Shown: in pieces, positions 1-11,279 of the stretch | How the letters are laid out: the number at the start of each line of letters is the position of its first letter | Numbering within the stretch: position 1 is the first letter of the stretch | DNA from: Oopsacas minuta | Lineage: Eukaryota; Porifera; Hexactinellida; Lyssacinosida; Leucopsacidae | Length of the DNA stretch: 64,000 bases | Direction of reading: 5' to 3' | Assembly (NCBI GenBank): GCA_024704765.1 | Contig: JAKMXF010000019.1 | Coordinates: 1 to 64,000, forward strand | Notes under the pieces: generated by a model | Told to the model about the DNA's origin: nothing | Databases searched by the model: none | Seen by the model: only the letters and a program-made list of their open reading frames with translations | Position numbers and translations under genes: made by a program

Positions 1-1288
1 CATAATTATTATTACTGTTAATGTGATTGAGTATAATTAACGTATATTTGTATCTGATAGGCCAGTGTAGTTTATCATCATAACCTCCTTTCATAATATG
101 AATGGAAACACCTACCGTATTCAAACAATTCCATCGAATACAGCCCTGACACTTGTATAAACCTACATAGAATGGATCACTGTAAGTATCCTCTTTGTTT
201 TGTATCTTCTGTTTAACACCTTTAATCTTCCATTCCAATTGTCCTGTAGATAGAGGCAGAGGTGTATAAGAATAGAGTACTCCTATAATTGATTTCAGTT
301 CTGAATCCTTCTCAGTAATTTGATTCTCTAAATTCTCGATTTTGGTACTTGCTGTAGCCAGCTCTTTGGTTTTGCTTTCACTTTCATTTTCCAAGATTGA
401 AATCTTCTCAGTTGCTCTATTCAATTCTTGAGATGTTTGAATTTGTTTCAGTTTCATATCAGTCATTGATAATCTGAAGTGAATATGCATGAATTCTCTT
501 TCATGAAGATCCATCTCTCTCCTCTCCATCTCCTCTTTACATCCATGGACCCAATAAGGACACTCTACTTTCTGTAGAGGACACACGTCCGCTAGATGGG
601 CAGGAACATCTCTCCTCTTCATTTGTATGGTCCCTTCCTCTCCTTCTATTACACATGAATTAGGACAAAGATCTGGGAAGTGCTCACAGACCTCCAAATG
701 AGGATTCATCTCACAGGCCTTCACATTATTCACACAGAATTCACACACCAGTTCTCTTAAGGGACATGAGTCTCTCTGGTGTTCTGGAATCCGTCTCTTC
801 TCTAGTCTTATAACTTTCCCTTTCCTCTCTCCTTCTAAACAGACACAACCCAGAGGACACAGTACAGGAAAGAACTCACATTCTTCCAGGTGGTCCATTG
901 CTGTAGTCACTGTGTCACTCCATTCACACCCTCTCTTCTTTAGGGGACAACTAATCTACAAATAAATAACTCATCTATAAACACAAAAAACACTTGTAAA
1001 TAACAATAAATAGACTACCATTTTATCGGAGACAATTTCACGGTTCATCTTTACTGGTTGCCATGCTACACCCTCAGGAATGCAGACACCACACCTCAAT
1101 TCTTCCTGATAGAAACAAGCATCTCTTAACAATCCATTACAAAAGGCACATAACAATAATTTCTCTTCCAGTTTGCTTGATAAGTTGTCTACCAACAAAT
1201 CAACCCTCCATCCTCTGTAGCTACCATCCTCTGTCTTTATGTAGACCAAGTCCTCTCTCCCTTCTGAGTCTGTTAACTTCTCTGCCAT
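1..1288 (-). CDS. TRAF-like protein (RING-like, TRAF zinc fingers, coiled coil, MATH), 3' end outside window
   Basis: Two exons: 1288-1019 (starts MAEKLTDSEG, 90 codons) and 955-1, joined in phase 0 by a GT-AG intron. The gene runs off the left edge about 50 codons before the stop expected from its paralogues. Exon 1 holds a degenerate RING-like cysteine cluster (CAFC, then CGVC) without the usual Cys-His-Cys spacing. Exon 2 opens with ISCPLKKRGCEW and continues through TRAF-type zinc fingers, a coiled coil and the start of a MATH (TRAF-C) domain. TRAF proteins couple receptors to ubiquitin signalling in the cytosol; loss of RING ligands argues against ligase activity here (inference). It is about 80-90% like the four genes at 34640-45225 but inverted and 33 kb away. 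Compared with the second tandem copy the MATH part lacks six bases near 107, in frame. Confidence 0.85.
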
Positions 1289-1692
1289 TATACAATATAC
1301 AAATGCTATAATCAATATAGAATTGCTATTATACTTCAGATATATTCTATAATTGTGCCTACAAATATTACAAATACTAATATTATATTACTCATTATAC
1401 CACAGTTCAAACCAAATAGCTTAGGGTCTGGAATTTATAGGTAACCTGTACAATACGGGTCTATACCCTTCATATCTGCCCTGCTATGATAATCTCCTTA
1501 TAACTCTACTTTCCCTTTAAAATATTTCATAAAGTATTTGGATATTTTCTAAGAATTCTGTGAATTTACAGAATTTGTATACTTTCGTCACAATAATTGT
1601 AACACAGATTGTATTTTATGGGTTTGTTATAATATGGAACTAATTAGTGAAATGTAATATATTCTTGTGAAATAATTAACTCAAAAAAATAT
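1289..1692. other. Intergenic, nothing recognised
   Basis: AT-rich spacer between the divergent upstream side of the TRAF-like gene and the 3' end of the next minus-strand ORF. I see no coding exon or clear repeat. Confidence 0.5.
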
Positions 1693-2820
1693 TTATACTT
1701 CCACTTCAGAACTTGAACAAGAACTATGAGATTTATCGCAGCCACATGTTACATCATTCTTTTCAACTCCCCTCCCTCTTAGTGTCCGTATGTAATGGTG
1801 TTGCTCCATATCTGTTATGATAACGTCCTGACATTCCTCCCTTTTCTCTTCTGATGCAAACTGTTTCCTTAAACGTATATCTGAGCTTTTTATGAAAAGT
1901 GTCGAACTCTGCGCTCGATCCTCTCTCTCTAGTATAGAGGATATCTTAGCAACCTTTTCTTCAGAAGGAATGTTAGTATCTTCTTCTAAAGACATGAGAA
2001 ACGCTTCATCTTCACTTTCAGTGTATTCGGGTAATACAACATCGGTTTTTTCGATTTCCCGCAGAGCCTGACTGAACCTTGAATTTGATCTGTTGCGAAT
2101 GGCGGACAGCTGGGATCTATTCTTGTCAATTTTGCGAACTAAATTCGACAAATACTGTTTTGTATTCGTAGAAATTGGTTCAGGAAGTGAAGGAGCACTT
2201 TGAGTCCTCCGAAAATTGGCTATTTTCTTTTCCATCTTTTCTTTGAACTCTTTAATATTTGTCTGTTTGAATTCAACCTCAGGTTTGTAGTCATCCTCAT
2301 CTTCCAACTGTTGAAACGCGTCCTGTCTGACAACACGGCCCTCTCTATTCACATGTGGAATGTATACATGTGTTTTCCTTGATTTATTTTTCCTTGACTC
2401 AGTCACTTCGCCCCTTGAATAATTTCTCAAAAGAGAATTGGTATTCTTCTCTTCTTCATCATAGAATTTCGTCACCTCTGTAAACGATATATTTCCATTC
2501 TTATTTAGTTCCCGAGGGGGTTTTATGGATGCGATTATAGATTTATTTCGTGTAGGATTTTCATCGTGCCAAGCATAGAAAGACGTTGCTCTAGACATCT
2601 CTACATCCGGCGGGATTTCCTCATAACCCTCGAGTTTGATTGACTCGTTAGGGACAGGAGAGGAGGATGGCAAACTCGACAGTTTCATTTTTCGTATTTT
2701 CGCTATTTTGGAAGCATGCCAGCGTAACGCTTCCTCTTTCTGTTTGTCGATAGATTTTATTTTCTTAGCAAACTTGGTGTTTATGTTGAAATGTACTTTC
2801 AATACCGAATCTTTGTACAT
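1693..2820 (-). CDS. Hypothetical charged protein, 375 aa, single exon
   Basis: An uninterrupted 375-codon frame starting MYKDSVLKVHF and ending SSSEVEV. It is rich in Lys, Arg, Glu and Ser with no obvious globular domain, signal peptide or membrane segment. It has a coiled-coil-prone stretch near residues 190-210 (EFKEKMEKKIANFRR), an acidic patch near 275-295, and a C-terminal Cys/Ser cluster (CGCDKSHSSCSSS). Length and composition make chance unlikely in such AT-rich DNA. I do not recognise a family. It could be a cytoskeletal or ciliary protein by composition only. No flanking exon was found, but an unseen 5' non-coding exon is possible. Confidence 0.65.
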   Translation of the reverse strand: MYKDSVLKVHFNINTKFAKKIKSIDKQKEEALRWHASKIAKIRKMKLSSLPSSSPVPNESIKLEGYEEIPPDVEMSRATSFYAWHDENPTRNKSIIASIKPPRELNKNGNISFTEVTKFYDEEEKNTNSLLRNYSRGEVTESRKNKSRKTHVYIPHVNREGRVVRQDAFQQLEDEDDYKPEVEFKQTNIKEFKEKMEKKIANFRRTQSAPSLPEPISTNTKQYLSNLVRKIDKNRSQLSAIRNRSNSRFSQALREIEKTDVVLPEYTESEDEAFLMSLEEDTNIPSEEKVAKISSILEREDRAQSSTLFIKSSDIRLRKQFASEEKREECQDVIITDMEQHHYIRTLRGRGVEKNDVTCGCDKSHSSCSSSEVEV

Positions 2821-3740
2821 TTCTTATTCTCGTATTCGGTCTCATTTCCCCCATTTTATTGTTCCTTATTATTATTAGTTGTCACTTACTTTCTATAGAA
2901 TGTTATTGTTTACTATTAACACTCAATTGTGTATAATAAAGAGGCGATTAGTGTAATTTGTAAATTATTCCATTTCTTTGTTATTCTATTCATTCAATGA
3001 GTCATATGACTTATTTTAAATACAAGTTTTTGATCTCTCTTCTTCCCCCGGTTGGAGAGGTAGCGGGCAGTGTTGGCAGGAATGGGAACAAAGTTATAAC
3101 TTAGCCATTTTCATGGAATTTGACTTGTGGCATGAACAGATGGCAATAACCATGAACTGGCATGAAATGTCCTAGAACTTTGTAAGAATATTGTGTGGCA
3201 TGAACTGGTCACATCAAATAACAACACTGCCCTTGGGTGACTAGAATATGTTAGTTTATCACCTACCCCACTCTAAATGCTGCCACTTGCCTAATCATGT
3301 GGCCAGTTCATGTCACAACAATGTTCTTGCCAAGTTCTAGCCAAATACATGTCCTATTAATGTCACAAAGCTCACAAGTTCATGGTTCTTGCAATATTCA
3401 TGCCACTAGCTAACGTACATGAAAATGGCTAATTCTATGAATTTGTTAGTGCACGGCTACTCTAGGTCGCATCACTGTTTATCGATGCTGGTCCACCAGA
3501 AATTGGCTGATTACTTAGGGGTGTTTGTGAGGTTTTAAATCAGATTGTGGAAATAATTCAGATACTTCCTAGAAGTTGCAAACTTAGAAATTCCATTCAA
3601 ACAATCTGGATTTTGTTCCTAAAATAATTAATTATTGAAAGGAATCCTATTCAGTTACTAACACGTCCATTTGGAATGTCCGTTAGGCTGACAAATAGTA
3701 TAAATTTACATAAGGGATAATGTTTATTTCACAGAACTAA
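2821..3740. other. Intergenic with a large imperfect palindromic element
   Basis: Spacer between divergent genes. Most of 3057-3470 is an imperfect inverted repeat, listed separately. The last bases before 3741 (TTTATTTCACAG) resemble a 3' splice site, so the next gene may have a 5' non-coding exon in this region. Confidence 0.5.
3057..3470. repeat. Imperfect long inverted repeat, MITE-like
   Basis: The left half (GCCATTTTCATGG near 3098, GTGGCATGAACTGGTCAC near 3194) pairs with the reverse complement of the right half (GTGGCCAGTTCATGTCAC near 3299, CATGAAAATGGC near 3420). The arms are about 190 bp and diverged, so this is probably an old foldback element. Confidence 0.65.
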
Positions 3741-5970
3741 ATGAGCACAGACACTGGAGTTACAAAATCTAATTCTCTTCCCCCTCTCCTCTATCACTCG
3801 TCCCTTATAAAATCGGGATGGTGTTTGAAGGAGAGCGGATCGACCTTCATGGGATCCAAGAATTGGAGACGCCGTTTTTTTCGATTGACAGAGTTCCATG
3901 GTTACATTTCCTTGTCCTACTTCAAGTCGTGTAGTGACGAACTGCCAGCTGGGATAATCCCTCTGGATAGGACATACACTACTAGAATCATAGAGCTAGC
4001 TGCTAAAGGAAAGCTACACTGTTTCGCTGTAGGTCCGCTTATAGATGACGGGTCGTCTCGTACATATTATGTGTGTTGTTTGAGTGATCTGGAAAAGAAG
4101 GAATGGATGGCTGCTATTGAGGCAGCTATTGAGGGTAAGGATGAAGTTTATTGACGAACTGGTATTTGTTATAAAAATTGAAATTTGGTATGTGTGTGGA
4201 GTGTGATAAAGGGTCAAATCGATCTCTCTCAAACCCTCTGACAATAGGTGACGAATGTGTCCACCTTTCAGATATGAGGGTTTACCAGTAGGCTGATATT
4301 GTATTTGTTGTGATAAATATATTTCATAGGTGTTCCTCAGGATGCAATGAGACGTGTTAAGACCCTCAGGTCTCGGAATATGTCCCGGAGAGCAGCTAGA
4401 CCTACCCCTGGTGGAGAGGAAGATCCCCTGACTATTGTTACAGATAATGAACCTTCTGATCCTAATGGAGTGGTAAGTAGTATTACTTTAAAATACGTAC
4501 ATCAGGTGTTCGTACATTTTGACTATTGTTTCGTTGCTAGGATACAGAGGAATTCGATAGACAAATGAGTGAAATGCTTGGAGTAAAGAGTTCAGAACTG
4601 AGCCTTCCCTCTCCTACCTTGAATAAGAAGTTTTCCCTCCCCCCTCTATCTAGTCTTGATATCGATCCAATCCTCCTTGACACCCCTGATAGCAATCCTC
4701 AATCATCTACTGATGATGAGGATGATCTGGATTTTGAGACTTGTACAGGCTCTGTATATGATTGTATTAATAAGCCGTTATCAATTGGTAGGTTCTAACC
4801 AATCAATTTACAGTAAAGATAGGCTTAACTACTTTATTCATACAAATAAATGTCTTACAAACACTCAAATCTGATAGGGTGTTATATTTTGTCACCTGTC
4901 TCAGAGAGGTGTGAATATTTTCCTAAGGTATTTGGAACATTTCCTGGATTTATGAGTTACACACACATACCGACTTTCAAGTTTATAGCTCTGAAAATTT
5001 CCCAAAAATCGATATTCAATTATCGACACTTTTAACAAATAAATCTGTTTAGATCTCACATCCCTAGAGGATTACCGTAGCAGTAGATGGCGTATAGACC
5101 AGTGGTTATCAATGAAACATAAAGTAGAGTCTACAAGCTGGAAGAAAGTAGATACTAGTCATGAGATAACTCTAGCTAGAACTAAATTCAGTTCAGAATA
5201 TCCTGTCTTAATTAAGGTATTGTATGACTCCTATATTTAACCATGGATGGTGGGTTTAGTTTATTTCCTTGGATGGTGTTCTATGTCATTTTGAGACAAT
5301 CATCGCTTGGTTGGAAGAAGGGGATCTGTGTGTAAGATAAAATACACGAATTACACCATCCATGGTTAATTATATAATAAGTGGTGACCATTTTCATCGA
5401 ATCTTAAATAACAAAAATATGAATTTGATTATTCATATTTTCTAGTTAGAAGGGAAGTTAGAAGCAGATCCTCAGATAGCTCTAGAATACTTTAAAAATG
5501 CAATTAAAGTAGGAGGAAATTTTGACCATCCCTTTCGTAACGAAATTATCCTAGAATATATTCCAGAAGAACCTGAGGCTGTTGTCATACAGAACTACTA
5601 CCATGTGCCTATTCCTCATATGGATAAACGAGAACTAACAGCTCTTCGTTATTGGGTACCATCCTACATGGATACGGACAATTGCTCTGGAATGGTAGTT
5701 ACTAGAATGAATCATCCTCAGGCAGTTAAAATTAGTGACGTAGAAAAAATACTTCTGTCACCAAGTGGTTTGATCCTGAGACCACATTTTGAGCCCAGTG
5801 GTGAACTACACACTTATTGTACCGTATTTGTACAGATTAATGTCAGAGGGTCTCTCCAGAGGATGTTCAAGACAGCTTATAATTCAGGGCTTCTAAAACT
5901 TGGTTTGAGATCTGTTTTTGGACAGATTAAGCAACATGTAGAAATGTTTGTACGTGCTATGTCTTTGTAA
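3741..5970 (+). CDS. PH and START-like domain protein, putative lipid transfer
   Basis: Five exons: 3741-4134, 4330-4472, 4541-4787, 5053-5216, 5446-5970, all GT-AG with compatible phases, giving 490 aa. Residues about 20-130 form a pleckstrin homology domain: SGWCLKESG, NWRRRFFRL, and a C-terminal helix KKEWMAAIEAAIEG. A Ser/Pro/acidic linker follows (residues 140-260). Residues about 270-490 resemble a START domain: TSWKKVDTSHE, HPFRNEIILEY, YYHVPIPHMDKRE, LRPHFEPSG, ending in an amphipathic helix. PH-START proteins such as CERT move lipids at membrane contacts, with the PH domain binding phosphoinositides. The START match is by pattern only, and I see no FFAT motif. Polyadenylation may use AATAAA at about 6058. 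Confidence 0.7.
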
Positions 5971-6167
5971 ATATTTATGTTATTCGTATGTAATATGCTC
6001 TGTAGTTTGTTGTTATTATGATTTTGATTTTATTATTGTTTATTGTTGTTATTTACGAATAAATATTTATTACTTATACGGATATGCTTTAATACATATA
6101 TTACTTCTAACAAGAAGTGTTACTCTCTCAGTATTATAGGGAAATAGAAGAAGACCGGTCGTAGAAT

Positions 6168-6222
6168 ATGCCGGTTATAAGAACAATCTTAGTGTAGTAA
6201 TAAAATTGGTTCTTATTACCGG
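6168..6222. repeat. Hairpin of the GGTTATAAGAACA family
   Basis: CCGGTTATAAGAACAAT pairs with ATTGGTTCTTATTACCGG about 20 bases on. Related arms occur near 6530, 16100, 50480 and 57741. Confidence 0.6.
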
Positions 6223-6303
6223 TATGTTGTCAGAATCAGGATCTATAATATGGTTCATACATCCAAATGTGTTTTCATAACCGGCATTCACTGTTACCAC
6301 ATA

Positions 6304-6524
6304 CCGTAAACTGGGGCTACTTTGGCCCACTGGGTTTGCTTTAGCCCAAATCTCAAAGCTCCAAAGAAACTAGATTGGATTCAGTATTGACTTGAAAATG
6401 ACTTGCCAAAGTTTTAACGAATTTTAGAAGTTGGAAAACAAATACACTATCTATTCGATACGTAAGAAATTTCAATATTTGGGCTAAAGCAAACCCAGTG
6501 GGCCAAAGTAGCCCCCGTTTACGG
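6304..6524. mobile_element. 221-bp MITE with TA target duplication
   Basis: Terminal inverted repeats of about 45 bp: CCGTAAACTGGGGCTACTTT at the left and its near reverse complement ending CCCCCGTTTACGG at the right. They are flanked by TA at 6302-6303 and 6525-6526, as for Tc1/mariner-mobilised elements. It contains no ORF and has landed next to the hairpin at 6168. Confidence 0.8.
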
Positions 6525-7110
6525 TACCCGTTATAAGAACATTAGTACCAGTTACTGATGATGCTCTTATAACTGGTATTCAGTGTATAATTCAGGGAAA
6601 TTGTTACAAAGGAATGTTAAGTATTCAGAGGTCTTAAACTATACGTATGTATGGCATGTCTAATTGTATTTGGAATGACATTAATCCAGGTGTTAGAATT
6701 ATAGAGGTAAACACGACAACAATCTCTATGTACTATATATCCTGTTTTGTCACTACAGGTCTACAGGACCTTTGCCCTTGCTTCCTCTATCAATCTTAGA
6801 TAAATCTGTACTTTGGATTCTCTGCCCTTGGCAAACATCCTTTTAATAATGCCAATCATAATTCACTTCCCATATCAAATGACCCTATAATTGACCTCTA
6901 TACGTAGAGGGTTATAAATACTCAGAGGAGATTATAATTTGTATTTTCATTCCTCTGTTGTCAGCATTTATTCTACAAATTTTATTTTGATTACAATAAG
7001 TGGTTTTAGTGAATAGCTAAAGAAGGGAGAATTAAGATATTTTAGGAAAGAGACAATATGAAAAGCTGATTGTAATATGATTCCTTATATGAATAATCAA
7101 TATTTTAGTT

Positions 7111-7333
7111 TCTGATTGGCTTAATTAGTTCCTGATTGGATTAATTAGTTCCTGATGGGATTAATTAGTTCCTGATGGATTAATTAGTTCCTGATGGGAT
7201 TAATTAGTTCCTGATGGGATTAATTAGTTCCTGATTGGATTAATTAGTTCCTGATGGGATTAATTAGTTCCTGATGGGATTAATTAGTTCCTGATGGGAT
7301 TAATTAGTTCCTGATTGGATTAATTAGTTCCTA
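7111..7333. repeat. 20-bp minisatellite, about 10.5 copies
   Basis: Unit TTAATTAGTTCCTGATGGGA, with variants carrying TTGGA in place of TGGGA and one 19-bp copy. It lies about 250 bp upstream of the phosphodiesterase start codon. Confidence 0.9.
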
Positions 7334-7583
7334 ATCTAAGTTGTCCTGGTAACCTCCCCCCCGGTTAAAATTTACTTTCTGGAATTATAAGGATAAATTA
7401 GTTGACATCAATTGTACTAATTGTATAGGAAAATATTCGAATAAGACATAGCACTTCGGTTAGTACCTACTATTGTAAGTTTCCCGCGGGGCTACGTCTT
7501 ATCAGAGCTCTACTGTAGTTATTTCAGGCGGGTATTCGATATTTCAGGCGCTACATACTGTTATCTAATTTTTGTGTGTTAGT

Positions 7584-10500
7584 ATGAGTTTAAATTATCC
7601 TAGACGACCTAACAGTATAACTAATCCAGCTCATCACATACAGCATGTTACGATAAATAACAAACCTACTGTCAGATCACCAGGGGAACAACCTGTAGGT
7701 ATTTTAAAGTTCCCTAACTCACTATCCTCACTCTCTCCTGAGGAGGTAGAGCAATATCTCCAGACACATCCAGACTTCGCTAGACACTATTACATGTACT
7801 ATTACGCGCCAAGTGAAGTGGATCAGCTGTCCTCCTCCAGGCCATCTCGCACCAGGAGACTATTCAGCCGTAAGAAGGGTACAAGCATAAATAAGAGCAG
7901 ATGGTCTACAACACACCAACCGACCATCATCCAAAGTACAGGAGGTAAAACAGCTAATTGGTATAGAACATCTATGATTACGTATTAATAATATACTATC
8001 TCATTTAGGTTCCGGATACTCAGACCCCGGAGACAGTGGTTCCCCTACCTCAGAGAGCTCTAACACTTCCTATCTGAGATCCTTAGGGTCTCTCCCAGAC
8101 CATGACCTCCTTATAGAGCTCGTTAAAGACATAGCATCAGATTTAGATCTAGTGATGTTATGCACTAAAATCATGCGTAATGTATCTCCATTAATGAATG
8201 CGGATAGATCTTCTCTATTCCTTGTAGAGGGTACTGATACCTCCAGACGACTAGTCTCTAAAGTGTTTGACATCTCAGAGGTTAGTTCTGGTTTATATAT
8301 CTGTAATAAATTCATTGGGGGAAATAATCCCGTGTATAGTCTCCATGTAGTAAGCATTCCAAACGCATATTCCATATTTACAAGGTGTTACTTGATACCA
8401 TAGGGTTCGTCAGATCTCTCCTCTGACGGCTACCATTCTGACTCATCCTTCCCTGAGGTGACAATAGGCTGGGGTACAGGTATAGTAGGTCATGTAGCTA
8501 AGACAGGAGAGACAGTATCAATACCTGATGCATACCAGGATGACAGATTCAACAAAGAAGTAGATGAGAAGACCGGATATTTGACTAAATCTGTGCTATG
8601 TATGCCTGTTAAGATAGAGAGTAGTAATAAGAAAGATAGCTTCATTATTGGTGTTGCTATGGCTATTAACAAATCAGGACCCAGTAAGTCTATTGTGCCT
8701 TTCTCTACTGAAGATGAAAAGGTTTGTTGTTGTTGTTGGTGTTGTTGTCGTTAAACTCCTTTCTGGAGGTGTCATAATGTTATGTACACGGGCCACTTGT
8801 GTCCTGTGGTATGCTCTGAAGATGATACACTTGTTGTAGTTAAGTTCGACCTCACTACCTAATTATATTGTTGTTTATTACATCATATTTGTTGTTATCA
8901 ATACTCTCGTGTAGATATTCGCCAAGTTCTTGACCTTCTGTGGAATAGGCATAAGAAACGCTCAGAGGTTTGAGAGAGTACAAGAAGAAGAAATATTCAA
9001 ACACAATCTCCTTAACATGGCAGAACTATTATACAATGATTTCTCTTCAATGGAGACTTTTGCTAAAAGAATAATGGAAGTTAGCTATGAGATGCTAGAC
9101 TGTGAGAGATGTACCGTCTATGTTCTGAAGGAGAGAACAGGTTTAGATGATGATACCACTTTCAGTGAAGTTTACACATATGAGCCTGATAGCGACAAAG
9201 AATTCGCCCCTGAGAAAGTATTACCAAGAAGTAAATCTAAATTCAGTATCAGGAGATTGAGTGCTACTTGTTTGTCAGTTAGAAGTGGTCTTGTTTATGA
9301 CGTAGCAAGAACAGGTCAGTAAAATTTCTTAAATATAATATTTTTGAAAAGAGTGGCACAAGGTTAACTGCCACATGGCAGTAAATTAAGTGGCTGTTAA
9401 CTATTAGACACTATTTTCAATGACTTTTTGTTTAGGAAATTGTAAGAATTTGAACTTGAGAGACATGAGTCCGTTATCAGAATCCTGTCTTGAGATGGAT
9501 AACATCTATGAAGGAGATACGAATGTATTAATGATGCCAATATGCTGTAGAGGCAAAGAGATTGTGGGAGTAGCACAGTTCGTGAACCGATCTGATAAAA
9601 ATCCTTTTAACGAGGTGGATGAATCCAATTTTGCAACTTTTGCCATATTCTGCGGATTGGGTATAAAACATATAAACGATTTTGAGCGGGCTAGGACACT
9701 ATTAGCTCAGCAAAAAGTCACAATCGAGCAACTAACATATCATATCGTAGCCTCCGAAGAGGATGTTAAGAAATTATCCAAACAGATGATACCTAGTGCT
9801 GGAGAAATTGGGTTAATTGATTTTGACTATTATCTAGATAATGCGGATGATGAGAATAGTATACTGTATGCTGTATCAATGTTTCAGAGCCTGGGATTAG
9901 TTAGGAAATTCAGTATTGATCAGACTAGCTTAATCAAATTCCTTCTGACACTTCGTAAGAACTACAGACCCGTGTTGTATCATAATTGGTGTCATGCTTT
10001 TCATGTTGCAAATTCCATATTCGTTATTTTAGAGACAGGGGGTATGTCTACTAGATTCACAGATTTGGAGAAGTTAGCTCTCATGATTGCTTCATTTGCT
10101 CATGATGTAGATCACAGAGGAACCAATAATAAATACCAGCAGGAATTTGATACTCCTCTGTATAATCTTTATAATACAAGTACGATGGAACATCATCACT
10201 ACAAGTAAGCTGTAATTGAATTATCTGTTATATTGTAATACACGCTTGGATAGAAATTGTATAAATATACCCCGAACTTTCAAAGTAACATAAATATATC
10301 GGTCATACCGAATTCCACATGGATGGGAGTATTTATTGTTCCTTTGAGGATTAACTGTATTTCTTAAAATATACTGAAGGGGCTGGTAATTGGTCCTTAC
10401 CCTTATGAACTATTAACACCTATATTGTATTCTCCAGACACTGTGCTCTGATCCTACAGTGTGAAGATCACCAGATCCTCTCCGGTCTATCCAAGGAGCA

Positions 10501-11008
10501 GTACTCCACTATACTCAGTCTTCTACAGAAAGCTATACTAGCTACGGACTTAGCTGTATATTTTGAAAAGAGAGTAGAATTATTTCAATTAATAAAAGAT
10601 AACAAATTTGATGATCTTAATTCACATCATAAACAGCTGTTACTGTCTATGCTAATGACAGCTGCTGATCTTTCATCTATAACTAAACCATTTGATGTAC
10701 AATATAGAGTGGCGCATCATGTAGCAGAGGAGTTCTGGCAACAGGGTGATATTGAGAGGGAGAAACTTGGACAAGCACCTCACCCGATCATGGATAGACA
10801 GAAAAAATCAGAACTCCCTAAACTACAAGTAGGATTTATAGATGGCATATGTCTCCCACTTTATCAACACCTAGCTCAGCTCAACAAACGTCTCTATCCT
10901 CTACTTGATGGATGTAATATAAACAGGGCTAAATGGGTACAACTAGACGATGAGCACTGCAGGAATTCTCTAGCACAGAAAATACATGAGGATAGTCGTC
11001 ACTGGTGA
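7584..11008 (+). CDS. Cyclic nucleotide phosphodiesterase, GAF-GAF-PDE, PDE5/6/11 type
   Basis: Six exons: 7584-7944, 8009-8280, 8404-8721, 8915-9314, 9436-10204, 10438-11008, giving 896 aa. It hydrolyses cAMP or cGMP. GAF-A (about 155-330) and GAF-B (about 345-550) both keep an NK(R)...F-x3-DE signature (NKSGPSKSIVPFSTEDE, NRSDKNPFNEVDE), which in PDE5/6/11 marks cyclic-nucleotide-binding GAF domains. The catalytic domain (about 590-880) has YHNWCHAFH with His633 and the metal-binding HDVDHRGTNN (His673, Asp674), then MEHHHYK, TAADLSSITKP and a QVGFID-type helix. The start is the first ATG of exon 1, and a TTG-led extension is not used. The N-terminus VEQYLQTHPDFARHY resembles the PDE5/11 N-terminal region. 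Overall order and length match vertebrate PDE5. No lipidation motif is seen at the C-terminus (DSRHW). The downstream RasGAP begins 271 bp later on the same strand. Confidence 0.93.
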
Positions 11009-11279
11009 CTTTATAATACGAACTGTTCATTGCTTTTATATATTTTTGTTATTCTTTTGTATTTTTATTGATTATTTTGTTTACTAATATACTTACTATA
11101 CACCCCCGAGACTTGTTAAGAGGGCAAACCCATGAGAAGAGGATACATGAACACCTTGATGGTCCAAGGAGGACAGGAGGGGACCATATAATGTATTAAA
11201 ATTGGTATAGGGGGTCGAAACTGGTCCGTTGGGAACCTATGTGCTTGACAAAAATGAACAGTTAACCCTTGTGTGTAGG

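Larger units (their letters stand above)
5971..7583. other. Intergenic region with hairpins, a MITE and a minisatellite
   Basis: No coding exon is recognised. It holds the 3' UTR of the PH-START gene, a hairpin pair interrupted by a 221-bp inverted-repeat element (6304-6524), and a 20-bp minisatellite (7111-7333). The last 200 bp, moderately GC-rich around 7490, are the likely promoter of the phosphodiesterase gene. Confidence 0.5.

Noticed and set aside
971-1315. 114-codon frame starting upstream of the TRAF-like ATG
   Set aside because: It reads from exon 1 into the intron; the conserved start is MAEKL at 1288 and the frame is spliced at 1019.
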